Shown: positions 17,592-25,685 of the stretch, one piece after another
Layout: every line of letters begins with the position of its first letter
How positions within the stretch are numbered: the stretch's first letter is position 1
Assembly (NCBI GenBank): GCA_002731275.1
Contig: PCBK01000112.1
Span: 1-64,000 of the forward strand
Direction of reading: 5' to 3'
From: Deltaproteobacteria bacterium
Lineage (GTDB): Bacteria; Myxococcota_C; UBA6777
DNA length: 64,000 bases
Position numbers and translations under genes: made by a program
The notes under the pieces: generated by a model
Databases searched by the model: none
The model's input: only the letters and a program-made list of their open reading frames with translations
What the model was told of the DNA's origin: nothing

Positions 17592-20179
17592 GATCGATCC
17601 TCCAGAATCCCTTGCTCCCACACCTCGCCATCAGCGAACGCTCCAAGAACGCTCCCTCGTTCCCGGCACATCGCCTTTCTGTCCCCAATCGACACGCGTT
17701 GAAAACGAGCACGTGTGAGAGCGACATTCAAGCGATTCGGACTTTCCAGAAAGCTCGTTGGATGGGAACTCGCAAAAGATAGAAAGACAAGATCGGCTTC
17801 GTGCCCTTGGAATCTATCGACGGTACAAAGCTCAATCGTTAAATAAGGGCTTCGCTTACCTCTGGTGAAGTGGCGCATTGCGTGGTGGTTGTTCGTCCAC
17901 CGGCGAAGATGGCTCCTGACCTCTCGTTCTTGTCCACGGTAAAACGTCAAGACAGCAACTTCCCACGGTTGGCCGTCGCCTCTCACATTGCTCCTAGCCC
18001 AACGGTCGAAGTGACGGAATTCTTCTAGCACTGTTCTCGCCTCACGGGAGTTCGAGTTATGTTTGGAGTTGAAGCCTCCCTGAACCTCAAGCCAACACGC
18101 CCGATGGGCATAGCGTCGGTAATCCCAGGACCTTTGTCCAACGAGATACTCAGGAGTTACAAGAGCTTCACCATTGTAAACGTTAAGGTGCGAGAATTCG
18201 GCAATTTCGCCGTGCATACGGTGTTGTGTGCTGAGCAGAACATGACGTTGCTGGAGCATACCTGAAGGTAGCCCATCGGAAAGCGCTGTGCCTTGCCTTT
18301 GTTTATAGCTGTGTTCGAAGCCGTGCTGTAAAGATTCCAGGATGGATGGTAACGCCACTCGCCGCACACGATCAATTCCACCCCAAACGTCGCGAACGTT
18401 GACGCCAGTGCTCTCATCAGGAAGCAGGAATTCAACCTGTTCGCGGAGTCTTTGCGAGGTTGTCTTCCTTCGACCTGTCTCGTTGCTATCGGCAAAACGT
18501 TGCTCGTAAAGCGTCGCCAAACGCCAGCCTATTTCTGCTTCCCAAGACGGTTCTTCCTTGTGACCTTTCATTCGATTCCATGCGTGGGCTCTTCGTCGAA
18601 CGTCCGGTAGAGTTCCTTCTGGTGATCGGACAGTCGAAACATCAAGTGGAAGCTCAGCACTGCGCATCGAGAGGTTCTCGATTTTTCCGACGATTAAGGA
18701 GGCCGTTGCCAGTTGAAAGGAGGCTGCCCCGGACGTTGCGATGTTCACATTGCGAGCTTCCTCCTGTGCCATGTACACCGGGATTTCATCCTGGCTCGCG
18801 GCAACCACCGCAGTACGCTGTTTCTTGGGATTTCGTTGTCCAGCAAGGAACGCGTCAATACACGCGTTTCTTGCATTTTTCGAAGGCATACACGACGCGA
18901 TGTTAATTGCCATTGCTGTGTCATCAACGAACGGTGAAAGTTGCTTGGGATCACCAACAATAATCCATCGCTTTGCCAGGAGCGCCGGTACAAGAAACTC
19001 TTGGAATGTTGTTTTGGAGGCTTCGTCAACGATAAGAACGTCGAAGGCCGGCTCCCCATATCCTCCGGCCTTGATGTCCGGGTATTGTAAGATGCCGATG
19101 GTTGTCCCACACACAAGATTGGCTGAATCAAGAACCAAACGCTCAACAACTGAGTGGCCTTGTTTAAGCAATGAAAAGAAAGATTGCTGTGCTCCGCTTC
19201 TCGAACGTTGCTTGTGAAGCGTATGGAGCAAACGCTCTCGTTCTGTGCGGACGAATCGATCGAGCTGCCATGGACGAGCTTTCTCCGAAACATTGCGACG
19301 GTCCTCAATCCGAACGGGGATGATTAAGTCTCGATGTGCGCTTCGTTCGTCCATGAGGCGTTCGAGAACGTTATCGACTGCAACGTGTGTCGAAGCACTG
19401 AGCAGAACTCGCTTCCCACGCAGCGCCAGTTGAAGAATGAGTTCGCAGATTGCGGTTGTCTTCCCAGATCCTGGAGGCCCTTCAAGAAACGCGAAATCCG
19501 GCGTGGCAAGAGCCATTTCAACAAAGTCTCTTTGCTCTTGAGTTCCTGGACGACCAGCATCGACAAGAACCATCCAGTCGTCTTCTTCGATGCTTTCGGA
19601 CCAAACATAGTCCCACTCCGCATGATCGTTCGACTCAAACAGCCGGAGAAGTGGCAAGTGTGCATGGCAGGGGGAATTTTGAAGGGTTTGCAGAGCCCGG
19701 ATCTGACAGTACAGCTGCCAGGTGCTTGGGCGGAGGAGAAGATTCGTATCGTTGGGACGTCGTTCAAGGAGCAGTTGGTAGGTTTCGGGATCACGATCCA
19801 GGATCTTGCTCCTCTTGTATTCTCCAAAATCATGTCGAGAACCGCCTGGGAGCCCTCTCCCTTCTCTATCCGACCCAGGAGCTTCGAAAAGTACCGAGAC
19901 ATTCTCGTCAAGGAATTTCCGAAAGGTCGCCTCAGGTTCATTTGGCCGGTCAAGAGGTTCGATGAGCTGAATCCAGAACCCATTAGGATGTTCATCTCCT
20001 TCGAAAACTACGGGACCATAACTTTCAACCCACGCAAGACGCTTCACAGCAGAATCATCTTCCATACAGTCCTTTGTTTTTCGAAGAAAGTCATAAAAGG
20101 TCTTGAGTCCAAAAAACGCCCTTTGCATCAGCACATCGGGGCGATGAACTCCTAAGTTGTGGTAGTGGAGTAACGCCAT
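17588..20179 (-). CDS. SF1 (UPF1-like) helicase, first gene of defence operon
   Basis: An 863-residue protein. Helicase motifs in order: Q/Walker A GPPGSGKTT (about residues 234-242), SASTHVAVDNVLERL, Walker B VLIVDEASKT, IIVGDPKQLSPF, LSTQHRMH, LTFYRGQE, ELCTVDRFQGHEADLVFLSF and NVALTRAR. These define the AAA_11/AAA_12 UPF1-like SF1B group. The first 230 residues are unrecognised. The ATG at 20,179 has a strong ribosome site (AAGGAGAG). It leads a minus-strand operon with winged-helix, PLD nuclease and CARF/sigma54 genes. The UPF1-like helicase plus PLD pairing resembles the Mokosh anti-phage theme, but the gene set differs. Confidence 0.9.
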   Translation of the reverse strand: MALLHYHNLGVHRPDVLMQRAFFGLKTFYDFLRKTKDCMEDDSAVKRLAWVESYGPVVFEGDEHPNGFWIQLIEPLDRPNEPEATFRKFLDENVSVLFEAPGSDREGRGLPGGSRHDFGEYKRSKILDRDPETYQLLLERRPNDTNLLLRPSTWQLYCQIRALQTLQNSPCHAHLPLLRLFESNDHAEWDYVWSESIEEDDWMVLVDAGRPGTQEQRDFVEMALATPDFAFLEGPPGSGKTTAICELILQLALRGKRVLLSASTHVAVDNVLERLMDERSAHRDLIIPVRIEDRRNVSEKARPWQLDRFVRTERERLLHTLHKQRSRSGAQQSFFSLLKQGHSVVERLVLDSANLVCGTTIGILQYPDIKAGGYGEPAFDVLIVDEASKTTFQEFLVPALLAKRWIIVGDPKQLSPFVDDTAMAINIASCMPSKNARNACIDAFLAGQRNPKKQRTAVVAASQDEIPVYMAQEEARNVNIATSGAASFQLATASLIVGKIENLSMRSAELPLDVSTVRSPEGTLPDVRRRAHAWNRMKGHKEEPSWEAEIGWRLATLYEQRFADSNETGRRKTTSQRLREQVEFLLPDESTGVNVRDVWGGIDRVRRVALPSILESLQHGFEHSYKQRQGTALSDGLPSGMLQQRHVLLSTQHRMHGEIAEFSHLNVYNGEALVTPEYLVGQRSWDYRRYAHRACWLEVQGGFNSKHNSNSREARTVLEEFRHFDRWARSNVRGDGQPWEVAVLTFYRGQEREVRSHLRRWTNNHHAMRHFTRGKRSPYLTIELCTVDRFQGHEADLVFLSFASSHPTSFLESPNRLNVALTRARFQRVSIGDRKAMCRERGSVLGAFADGEVWEQGILEDRS

Positions 20180-20237
20180 TGTTTCTCTCCTTCTCGGTTG
20201 TATCACTTCCACGATTGGAGGTTTCGGCAAACCCCAA

Positions 20238-20253
20238 AGCGAAACCCGTACCA
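20238..20253 (-). promoter_or_regulatory. Candidate sigma54 (-24/-12) promoter of helicase operon
   Basis: On the minus strand TGGTACGGGTTTCGCT matches the sigma54 consensus TGGCACG-N4-TTGCW at 10 of the 12 fixed positions, with the required GG-N10-GC spacing. Transcription would start near 20,228, about 50 bases before the helicase ATG. The operon itself encodes a GAFTGA-type sigma54 activator, which makes this match more credible than a chance hit. Confidence 0.7.
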
Positions 20254-20452
20254 ACAAACCCCAAACAAACAACGACCTCGAACGGCAAAGCCTCGCAGGT
20301 TCCATAGCTAACCATACCACGGGTAAAAACACCCGCAAGCAGGTTTTTTCACCCGCCTATTGTGCCTTGGTTGAATTTAGCGCCAAACCGCAGGCAATAA
20401 AGCCATGTAAAAACATAAAACTAGAAAAAAGATTGAACTCGACCAGACAATG

Positions 20453-20498
20453 CGTCGTATGAGCAATACAACAAACGTCGTATGAGCAATACGACAAA
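20453..20498. repeat. Two tandem 23-bp dyad repeats (probable operator or activator site)
   Basis: Two adjacent 23-bp copies, 20,453-20,475 and 20,476-20,498, differ at one base. Each contains GTCGTAT-GAGCA-ATACGAC, a 7-bp inverted repeat with 5-base spacer (one mismatch in the first copy). They end 17 bases before the PIN-like gene's ATG and lie about 200-245 bases upstream of the sigma54 element. That distance suits an enhancer for the CARF/sigma54 protein. Alternatively they are an operator for the PIN-like gene. Confidence 0.75.
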
Positions 20499-20515
20499 CT
20501 TAATAGGAGAAGACA

Positions 20516-21763
20516 ATGGCCGCTCAATGGGTCCTACAAAGCGACGTTACATCAATAACCCCACAAGCGCGCAACCGCACAGAGTACCTCCAACCACTCC
20601 GAAGCGAAGTTGCCAACATAGTACGGGGGTATATCAATGCTCACCCAGATGGGGAGGAAGTGACGCTCGAAGTTTTGGAAAGAATCGGAAAAGAACGCCT
20701 TAAGGAGGTCGCGCCAGAAAAGGATCTCATGCAGTTAAAGCGAGACTTGGGATTGCTAGCAGCTCAAGTGTTTGTGGATTTGGTGGGAGCTATGTTCGTG
20801 GAAAGTCTGCGCCGACCTGATGGACGGACAGCCTCAACACGAAGATGTCGAAGAGAAGGGCTGGATTGGGTACACAGCTACACACCACATCGCCTCGTGC
20901 AACGTGAGGAGTTCAGCCCCCGGATTCTGTTGGACACAGGCATTATCAGGAAGGTCGTGCATGATGACGCAGACGCGATAGATCTTGAGTCTTTAGGCAA
21001 TCTGAAAGGTGAACATCCCGTATCTGTTGCCGATGGGGCCTTTGGCGAATTGGCTAACGCTTTGCTCAAAGATTCAATACCTTTCGAGGACTGGAAAGAA
21101 AGAGTCAGACAATTCGACTCGGTCCTAGACCCGGATTTCCCAGTTGCTCCAGGAGGAAAAGAGTTGTCAGCAATGTGGGGGGCGTACCCAATGAAAGGAC
21201 TCAACCTCGCAGAAATGCGATGGTACTACAAGACTGTGTGGAATTACTTGCTCGATCTGAAAGAGCCTTCGGAACTACGACAAGAGAAGATCGTTCACTC
21301 TCCCTGGGGAAGAGCTTACAGATTCCGCCTTGACCAGCAACGAACAGAAGATGTACTCGAAAGAGCAGGAACACAATGGTCAGATTGGATCACCAAGATC
21401 GTTGAAGTTATTCACGAACTTCAAGACGACGGTGTAAAAGTCACCGAAAAGATGCTCCGGCGCATGACGAATGTAAATCTCGTGGTGGATATGGCAGTGG
21501 CAGACATCTTGAAGCTCGATCTTGTTATTCACATCATGGCCAAGAGGGCGCTCCAAGCCGCCGTAAAACGGTCGCCATACAAACCCAAGCAGAACGATGC
21601 CATCGATCTTGACCTGCTTTTTGGGATTCCTCTCCCAGCCTGGGTTTGCACAAGCGATGGAAGATTGGTGAAACTCGCTCGCTCAACAGACTCAGTCGAT
21701 GCCGACAAGGTCATGAGTGCAAATGAGTTGCTCGAACGCCTTGAAAGCGAGCAGGAAGAGTGA
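20516..21763 (+). CDS. PIN-like domain protein, divergent from helicase operon
   Basis: A 415-residue protein with AGGAGA before the ATG. The N-terminal about 130 residues are helical. From residue 138 a PIN-like nuclease pattern appears: ILLDTGIIRKV (first Asp), VADGAFGELANALL (acidic helix), and late NDAIDLDLLFGIPLPAWVCTSDGRLVKLAR, the usual D-x-x-hydrophobic...T-x-D ending. Toxin-like or RNA-cleaving activity is plausible. It faces the helicase operon across tandem operator-like repeats, so both may respond to the same regulator. It is not one of the standard small VapC toxins (too long). Confidence 0.7.
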   Translation: MAAQWVLQSDVTSITPQARNRTEYLQPLRSEVANIVRGYINAHPDGEEVTLEVLERIGKERLKEVAPEKDLMQLKRDLGLLAAQVFVDLVGAMFVESLRRPDGRTASTRRCRREGLDWVHSYTPHRLVQREEFSPRILLDTGIIRKVVHDDADAIDLESLGNLKGEHPVSVADGAFGELANALLKDSIPFEDWKERVRQFDSVLDPDFPVAPGGKELSAMWGAYPMKGLNLAEMRWYYKTVWNYLLDLKEPSELRQEKIVHSPWGRAYRFRLDQQRTEDVLERAGTQWSDWITKIVEVIHELQDDGVKVTEKMLRRMTNVNLVVDMAVADILKLDLVIHIMAKRALQAAVKRSPYKPKQNDAIDLDLLFGIPLPAWVCTSDGRLVKLARSTDSVDADKVMSANELLERLESEQEE

Positions 21764-21771
21764 AGCGCACA

Positions 21772-22236
21772 TCAAGTCCCCTCAGAATTCACACAACCAC
21801 GACGAAGACGTTGAAGTCGTAGACCCTTCCCTTGTCGAGCCTTACATATCATCCCTTTCACAATCTCGAGTTGCTTGGCTGGGGAGTCACCAAGGATGGG
21901 GCGGAGCGCTCGTTCGGTGACCCCACGCTCCCCCACTTCGATTGGATTCGCTGCCAGTATGATCTCCTGCGTCTCGGAAGATAGGTGCAAGAGTTTGAGG
22001 ATCTGCGTCACCCTTGGCCGACTGCATTCGTGCTCCTCTGCGAGTTCCGAACGGATTACCTCCCCTCCATCCAGACGTTCTTGCCACGACTTTGCAAGGA
22101 GAATCAAGCTCTGGATGGGTAAAGGCTTGAGCTCCGGCAAGGGAGCAGGCACACCGATTTCGGGGATAGCCCCTCGGAAATGAATGGATACCTGGAGTTG
22201 GGGATGGGTACCTTGCGGTATCAAACTGGGGAGCAA
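21772..22236 (-). CDS. Helix-turn-helix C-terminal segment of the serine recombinase, cut off by integration
   Basis: 154 codons open from the attR core (TTG at 22,234-22,236) to a TGA/TAG-type stop at 21,772. It contains a DNA-binding helix-turn-helix of the kind found at the C-terminus of many large serine recombinases: LAKSWQERLDGGEVIRSELA, then ECSRPRVTQILKLLHLSSET. The codons across the core (TTG CTC, Leu-Leu) are the same, in the same frame, as those of the recombinase at 94-99. In a circular island the recombinase frame would therefore run straight into this segment. In the integrated form it has no obvious ribosome site and may be silent. Confidence 0.8.
   Translation of the reverse strand: MLPSLIPQGTHPQLQVSIHFRGAIPEIGVPAPLPELKPLPIQSLILLAKSWQERLDGGEVIRSELAEEHECSRPRVTQILKLLHLSSETQEIILAANPIEVGERGVTERALRPILGDSPAKQLEIVKGMICKARQGKGLRLQRLRRGCVNSEGT
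22208..22236. other. attR: right island boundary
   Basis: Half-site GTACCTTGCGGTATCAAAC (22,208-22,226), spacer TGGG, and shared core GAGCAA (22,231-22,236). To the right, CAATCAA leads into a terminator like one expected behind the tRNA-Asn gene. See attL for the matching half-site. Predicted crossover dinucleotide is GA (22,231-22,232, equal to 94-95), at the centre of the reconstructed dyad. Confidence 0.8.
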
Positions 22237-22239
22237 TCA

Positions 22240-22273
22240 ACCCGATAAACAATTTGTTTATCGGGTTTTTTTG
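22240..22273 (+). terminator. Rho-independent terminator, probably that of tRNA-Asn
   Basis: CCCGATAAACAA with TTGTTTATCGGG (22,241-22,265) is a perfect 12-bp stem, followed by a run of seven T. With the island removed it would sit 8 bases behind the tRNA-Asn core, the usual spacing for a tRNA terminator. Confidence 0.9.
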
Positions 22274-22280
22274 TACCCTC

Positions 22281-22790
22281 TCAAGTCACGACACCATGAA
22301 CATCAAACGCATCAAATCGCGCAGCTTCTTCCTCTGTTGGGACATCAAGCCACTCCATCCACTTGTCTAATTCATCGGGTTCAATGTGAAAAGAATGTGA
22401 TGGCAAGTCTTTGTTCCTCTCGACAATCCGCCTCTTTAATTCATCGATGGGTGCGGTCAGATAATGTAACATCACATCCGCCCCAAGCCCCTTGGCCTCC
22501 TCACGATAGAATGCTCGCTCGGCCTCCAACCAAAAACCAGCCTCCCAAATCACATCACAACCGATGCGCAACAGCCCCTGAATTTGCCCCCACTGCAAGT
22601 CAGTAACAATAGGTCTTAACCTTGCCATCTCAACTCTGTCATTCATGTCCAACATCAACGCACGAAGCCACTCATCAGGAGAAAACCTCGTTGCCTGACA
22701 CTCACTCTCAAGCTGACGTGCAAGTGTTGACTTCCCCGCACCAGCCATCCCACATATCAAATAGAGTTTGGCCGCTCGTTTTTCAGACAT
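22281..22790 (-). CDS. P-loop kinase, AAA_33/zeta-toxin-like
   Basis: A 169-residue protein with Walker A GMAGAGKSTLARQLE near the N-terminus, RFSPDEWLRAL (base of the substrate site), VIWEAGFWLEAERAFYR and LHYLTAPIDELKRRIVERN (lid). This fits small nucleoside/antibiotic or zeta-toxin-like kinases. No antitoxin partner is seen beside it, so a metabolic or resistance kinase is more likely. GAGG precedes the ATG. It is the first chromosomal gene right of the island. Confidence 0.85.
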   Translation of the reverse strand: MSEKRAAKLYLICGMAGAGKSTLARQLESECQATRFSPDEWLRALMLDMNDRVEMARLRPIVTDLQWGQIQGLLRIGCDVIWEAGFWLEAERAFYREEAKGLGADVMLHYLTAPIDELKRRIVERNKDLPSHSFHIEPDELDKWMEWLDVPTEEEAARFDAFDVHGVVT

Positions 22791-22865
22791 AAACAACCTC
22801 GGTTTTTACAAAAACAAACAGACGAAATACCACGCCCCCTTAACATATCACCCAAAGAGCACAAC

Positions 22866-22940
22866 ACAGACGATGCGCAAGCATCGTGGGGTCTGGGGGC
22901 AACGACCCCAGGCAGGTGTGGACGGCAAGTCCACAATGCC
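22866..22940 (+). ncRNA. Run of three hairpins, candidate structured RNA
   Basis: Hairpin 1: ACGATGC-GCAA-GCATCGT (22,870-22,887), a C(GCAA)G GNRA-type tetraloop. Hairpin 2: TGGGGTC with GACCCCA (22,887-22,910). Hairpin 3: TGTGGAC-GGCAA-GTCCACA (22,917-22,935), extended by GGCA/TGCC. All lie in a GC-rich stretch without a gene that continues to about 23,035. The GNRA loops are purine-type only on the + strand, suggesting that strand. I cannot match it to a known RNA family. Confidence 0.45.
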
Positions 22941-23035
22941 AAGCAGAGCGCGGCAGCCAAAGGACAAGCGAAGCGCGTCAGTATCAGGGCAAGCGGCTAC
23001 TTACCCAGCGAGCGACAGCAGTGTGGATAAGTTGC

Positions 23036-23917
23036 CTAGCAATGTCGCTTGACAAAGGCACCGACTCTTTGGACAGCGCTTTGGGCTTCTGGTACGTTTG
23101 GAAACATATGCCAGACATGGATGAGTCCATCTTCCACTTCCAGTGCGACCTCAACACCTGCAGCCTCAGCCTTTTCAGCGAATCGTGTACTATCGGACAA
23201 GAGCACTTCTCTCGTCCCAACCTGAATCAATAATGGAGGGAAACCTTCGAGCTCTCCGTAAAGCGGTGCTGCAAACGGATGACGCCGATCATTTGGGGCA
23301 TATAGTTCTCCGCTCATACGAACACCTTCTGGCGTCATCATGGGATCATCGCTCAAGCCAGGTTCGGCCGTTGGCCCTTGCCCTTCCAAATCAGTCCAGG
23401 GTGAAAGACCCACAACACATACAGGCAAAGGCTCCCCAGCGTCCTTCAAGGAGAGCGTGGCACCGAGCGCCAATCCTCCTCCAGCCGAATCGCCAGCAAG
23501 GACGATCTGTTTGGACTCGTAACCTTCTGTAAGCAACCAACGCCAACACGTCACAACGTCTTCAATCGCCGCAGGGAATGGATGTTCGGGGGCAAGTCTA
23601 TACTCAGGTAACAACACCTTTGCATCAGCAGCTCGGGCAATACGTGCAGCAAGCGCCCGGTGTGTGTTTCTAGAGCCCATAGAGAACGCTCCCCCATGAA
23701 GGTAAACGAGTACACGATTGGTCTCGCTCCCCTCGATCGTGAGCCAATCAACAGGGACACCATCTGCGTCCGCTTCCGTGACAAGCACATCCTCTTCCAA
23801 TGGAAACATGTCCGCAGACGCTTCCATGAAAGCCCGCTGTTCTTCAATAGAAAGGTCTTCCAAACCAAGACCTCCGGACATCATCGCCGCAACTTCTTCG
23901 TGTTCGATGCTTGGCAT
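23036..23917 (-). CDS. HSL-family alpha/beta hydrolase (esterase/lipase)
   Basis: A 293-residue protein with the hormone-sensitive-lipase signatures: oxyanion motif YLHGGAFSMGS, nucleophile GDSAGGGLALG (catalytic Ser), PEYRLAPEHPFPAA, late Asp region and His in DGLIHVWHMFP. It would hydrolyse short-chain esters. ATG at 23,917 is chosen because GGAG lies ten bases upstream and MPSIEHEEV fits the family's start. An upstream extension to 24,052 is open but not family-like. Confidence 0.9.
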   Translation of the reverse strand: MPSIEHEEVAAMMSGGLGLEDLSIEEQRAFMEASADMFPLEEDVLVTEADADGVPVDWLTIEGSETNRVLVYLHGGAFSMGSRNTHRALAARIARAADAKVLLPEYRLAPEHPFPAAIEDVVTCWRWLLTEGYESKQIVLAGDSAGGGLALGATLSLKDAGEPLPVCVVGLSPWTDLEGQGPTAEPGLSDDPMMTPEGVRMSGELYAPNDRRHPFAAPLYGELEGFPPLLIQVGTREVLLSDSTRFAEKAEAAGVEVALEVEDGLIHVWHMFPNVPEAQSAVQRVGAFVKRHC

Positions 23918-24320
23918 AACAAGAATTCTCCACCTGGTCATTTGGTAGTAAGACGTAGTTTGAAACGCCTGACTACCTGGGTTGTTTGATTGTGTATGTC
24001 CGTTGACACTCAACGTCATCATGTAACACGTAACAAAGGAACCTTGGTTCATTTTTTGTCAAGCTTCAGCAAAGATAAACACATCTCACCTCGGGACCGC
24101 TTTGTACTCAGAGAAGACTCACATCCACCATCCCGGATAATGATCGTCTACGATCCTGGAATGCCAGCCACCATCTCCAACAAAAAACATACACTTCTTC
24201 AAAGAGATCAAAGGCCTCCATCCAAGAACCTCTCTGGCATGACTGTTGCTCAAGCAAAAGGCGCGGACAACAAGGTCACTCCAAGGCTGTAAAAAATCAG
24301 CCTCACCACAGGAGGTTCTC
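23918..24320. other. Divergent intergenic region
   Basis: No gene is convincing here. It separates the esterase from the monooxygenase lipoprotein and should carry both promoters. The right end has CAGGAGGTTCTC before the ATG at 24,321. Confidence 0.5.
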
Positions 24321-25685
24321 ATGCACATCAAATCAAAATGGACGACATATATCGGAGTATTCATGCTCATCGGATGTTCACTCATCGGCTGTGGACAGTC
24401 AGGAGCGATCAGCGAAGATGAATTGAGTGCACTACTGTCCTGTGGCCCTAAAGCCAAAATAACACTCCCAACACACCCCACCACCTACGAAGCCGACATC
24501 AAACCGCTGCTCAACAAACACTGCAATGGTTGTCATCGGGCTGGAGGAAATGCACCCTTCACATTCGACACCTACACAAAAGCGTTTGCCTTAAAGAGTA
24601 TCCTCGCACGTGTCACAAAAACCCGTCAGATGCCCCCTTGGGCACCAGCGGATTGCTGTAACGCCTACCTCAAAGAGCGACGCCTACACGCAGACGAGAT
24701 CGCCACAATACAAGCCTGGGTCCAACAAGGCGCTCCCCAAGGAACACCACGAACAGAAGTCCCCCAAAGAAAAACCACACAAACGCTCCGAAAAGATGTC
24801 GTGCTGAAGATGCCCGCCCCATTCCAACCCACAAGAAAATTTGGCGTCTCAGAATTACGCTGCTTTATCCTCGACTGGCCATTCAAAGAGAAGAGATTTG
24901 TCACGGGCTTCAGTGTCACACCAGGCAACCCCAAACTCGTGCACCATATCCTCGTCCATATCATCCCACCAGAACACGTCAACAGCTATCAGGTCATGGA
25001 CGGAAAAGACGGACGACAAGGTTGGGACTGCTATGGTCAGGGTGTCGACCTACGAAAAGGTGTCGGCATCGGTGGCTGGGCTCCAGGCATCGAAGACGTC
25101 AACTACCCCAAAGGGATCGGTATCCCTATCGAACCAGGTTCTAAAATCATGATCAATATGCACTACGATATGAGCCAGGGAGACGGTGTTGACCAAACCA
25201 GTATCGCCTTCCGCCTGGAAAAACACGTGGAACGAATGGCGTATAACTTTGCCGTCTCTCACCCACAATGGGTCCTGACCGACGGGATGAAGATTGAAGC
25301 CAACGCCCCTATGACACGGCACCACGTACGTATGGACGTAAACGCCGTCCTCGGAAAAGACCTGCTGACATTGTACGCCATCAATTTACATATGCATGAA
25401 CGTGGAAAACGCGGTTCCGTCGTCCTTGAACGCGCAGATGGTACAAAAGAATGTCTCCTTCATATCCCAGACTTCCCATTTTTGTGGCAGGAAACATACT
25501 ATCTACAACACCCCATCACGCTCCATCCTGGAGACAAAATCTATCTGGAATGTCGATGGGACCATTCAGCCAGTAATCAACCTGTCGTCGAAGGCAAACG
25601 AGTCCAAAGCAAGACCATCGGCTGGGGAACAGATCAGGAGATGTGTTCGGCCTTTGTGTTACTCGCCGAGGGAGCCGCATCATGA
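24321..25685 (+). CDS. Lipoprotein with c-haem motif and copper type II monooxygenase-like domain
   Basis: A 454-residue protein with strong ribosome site (CAGGAGG). Signal peptide and lipobox end at Cys24 (SLIGC). A CNGCH c-type haem motif (Cys68-Cys71-His72) follows, with a distal Met (QMPPW). The rest resembles the copper-dependent monooxygenase fold of DBH/PHM enzymes: LVHHILVHII (His pair) and INLHMHERGKRG (H-x-H), plus later Met/His positions. It probably acts in the outer membrane or periplasm as an oxidoreductase. Its substrate is unknown. The stop overlaps the next gene's ATG by 4 bases, so they are coupled. Such fusions are common in myxobacteria-like genomes. Confidence 0.85.
   Translation: MHIKSKWTTYIGVFMLIGCSLIGCGQSGAISEDELSALLSCGPKAKITLPTHPTTYEADIKPLLNKHCNGCHRAGGNAPFTFDTYTKAFALKSILARVTKTRQMPPWAPADCCNAYLKERRLHADEIATIQAWVQQGAPQGTPRTEVPQRKTTQTLRKDVVLKMPAPFQPTRKFGVSELRCFILDWPFKEKRFVTGFSVTPGNPKLVHHILVHIIPPEHVNSYQVMDGKDGRQGWDCYGQGVDLRKGVGIGGWAPGIEDVNYPKGIGIPIEPGSKIMINMHYDMSQGDGVDQTSIAFRLEKHVERMAYNFAVSHPQWVLTDGMKIEANAPMTRHHVRMDVNAVLGKDLLTLYAINLHMHERGKRGSVVLERADGTKECLLHIPDFPFLWQETYYLQHPITLHPGDKIYLECRWDHSASNQPVVEGKRVQSKTIGWGTDQEMCSAFVLLAEGAAS

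Noticed and set aside
22281-22790. Zeta-toxin/antitoxin pair
   Set aside because: No antitoxin-like gene is adjacent, so only a generic small kinase is called.
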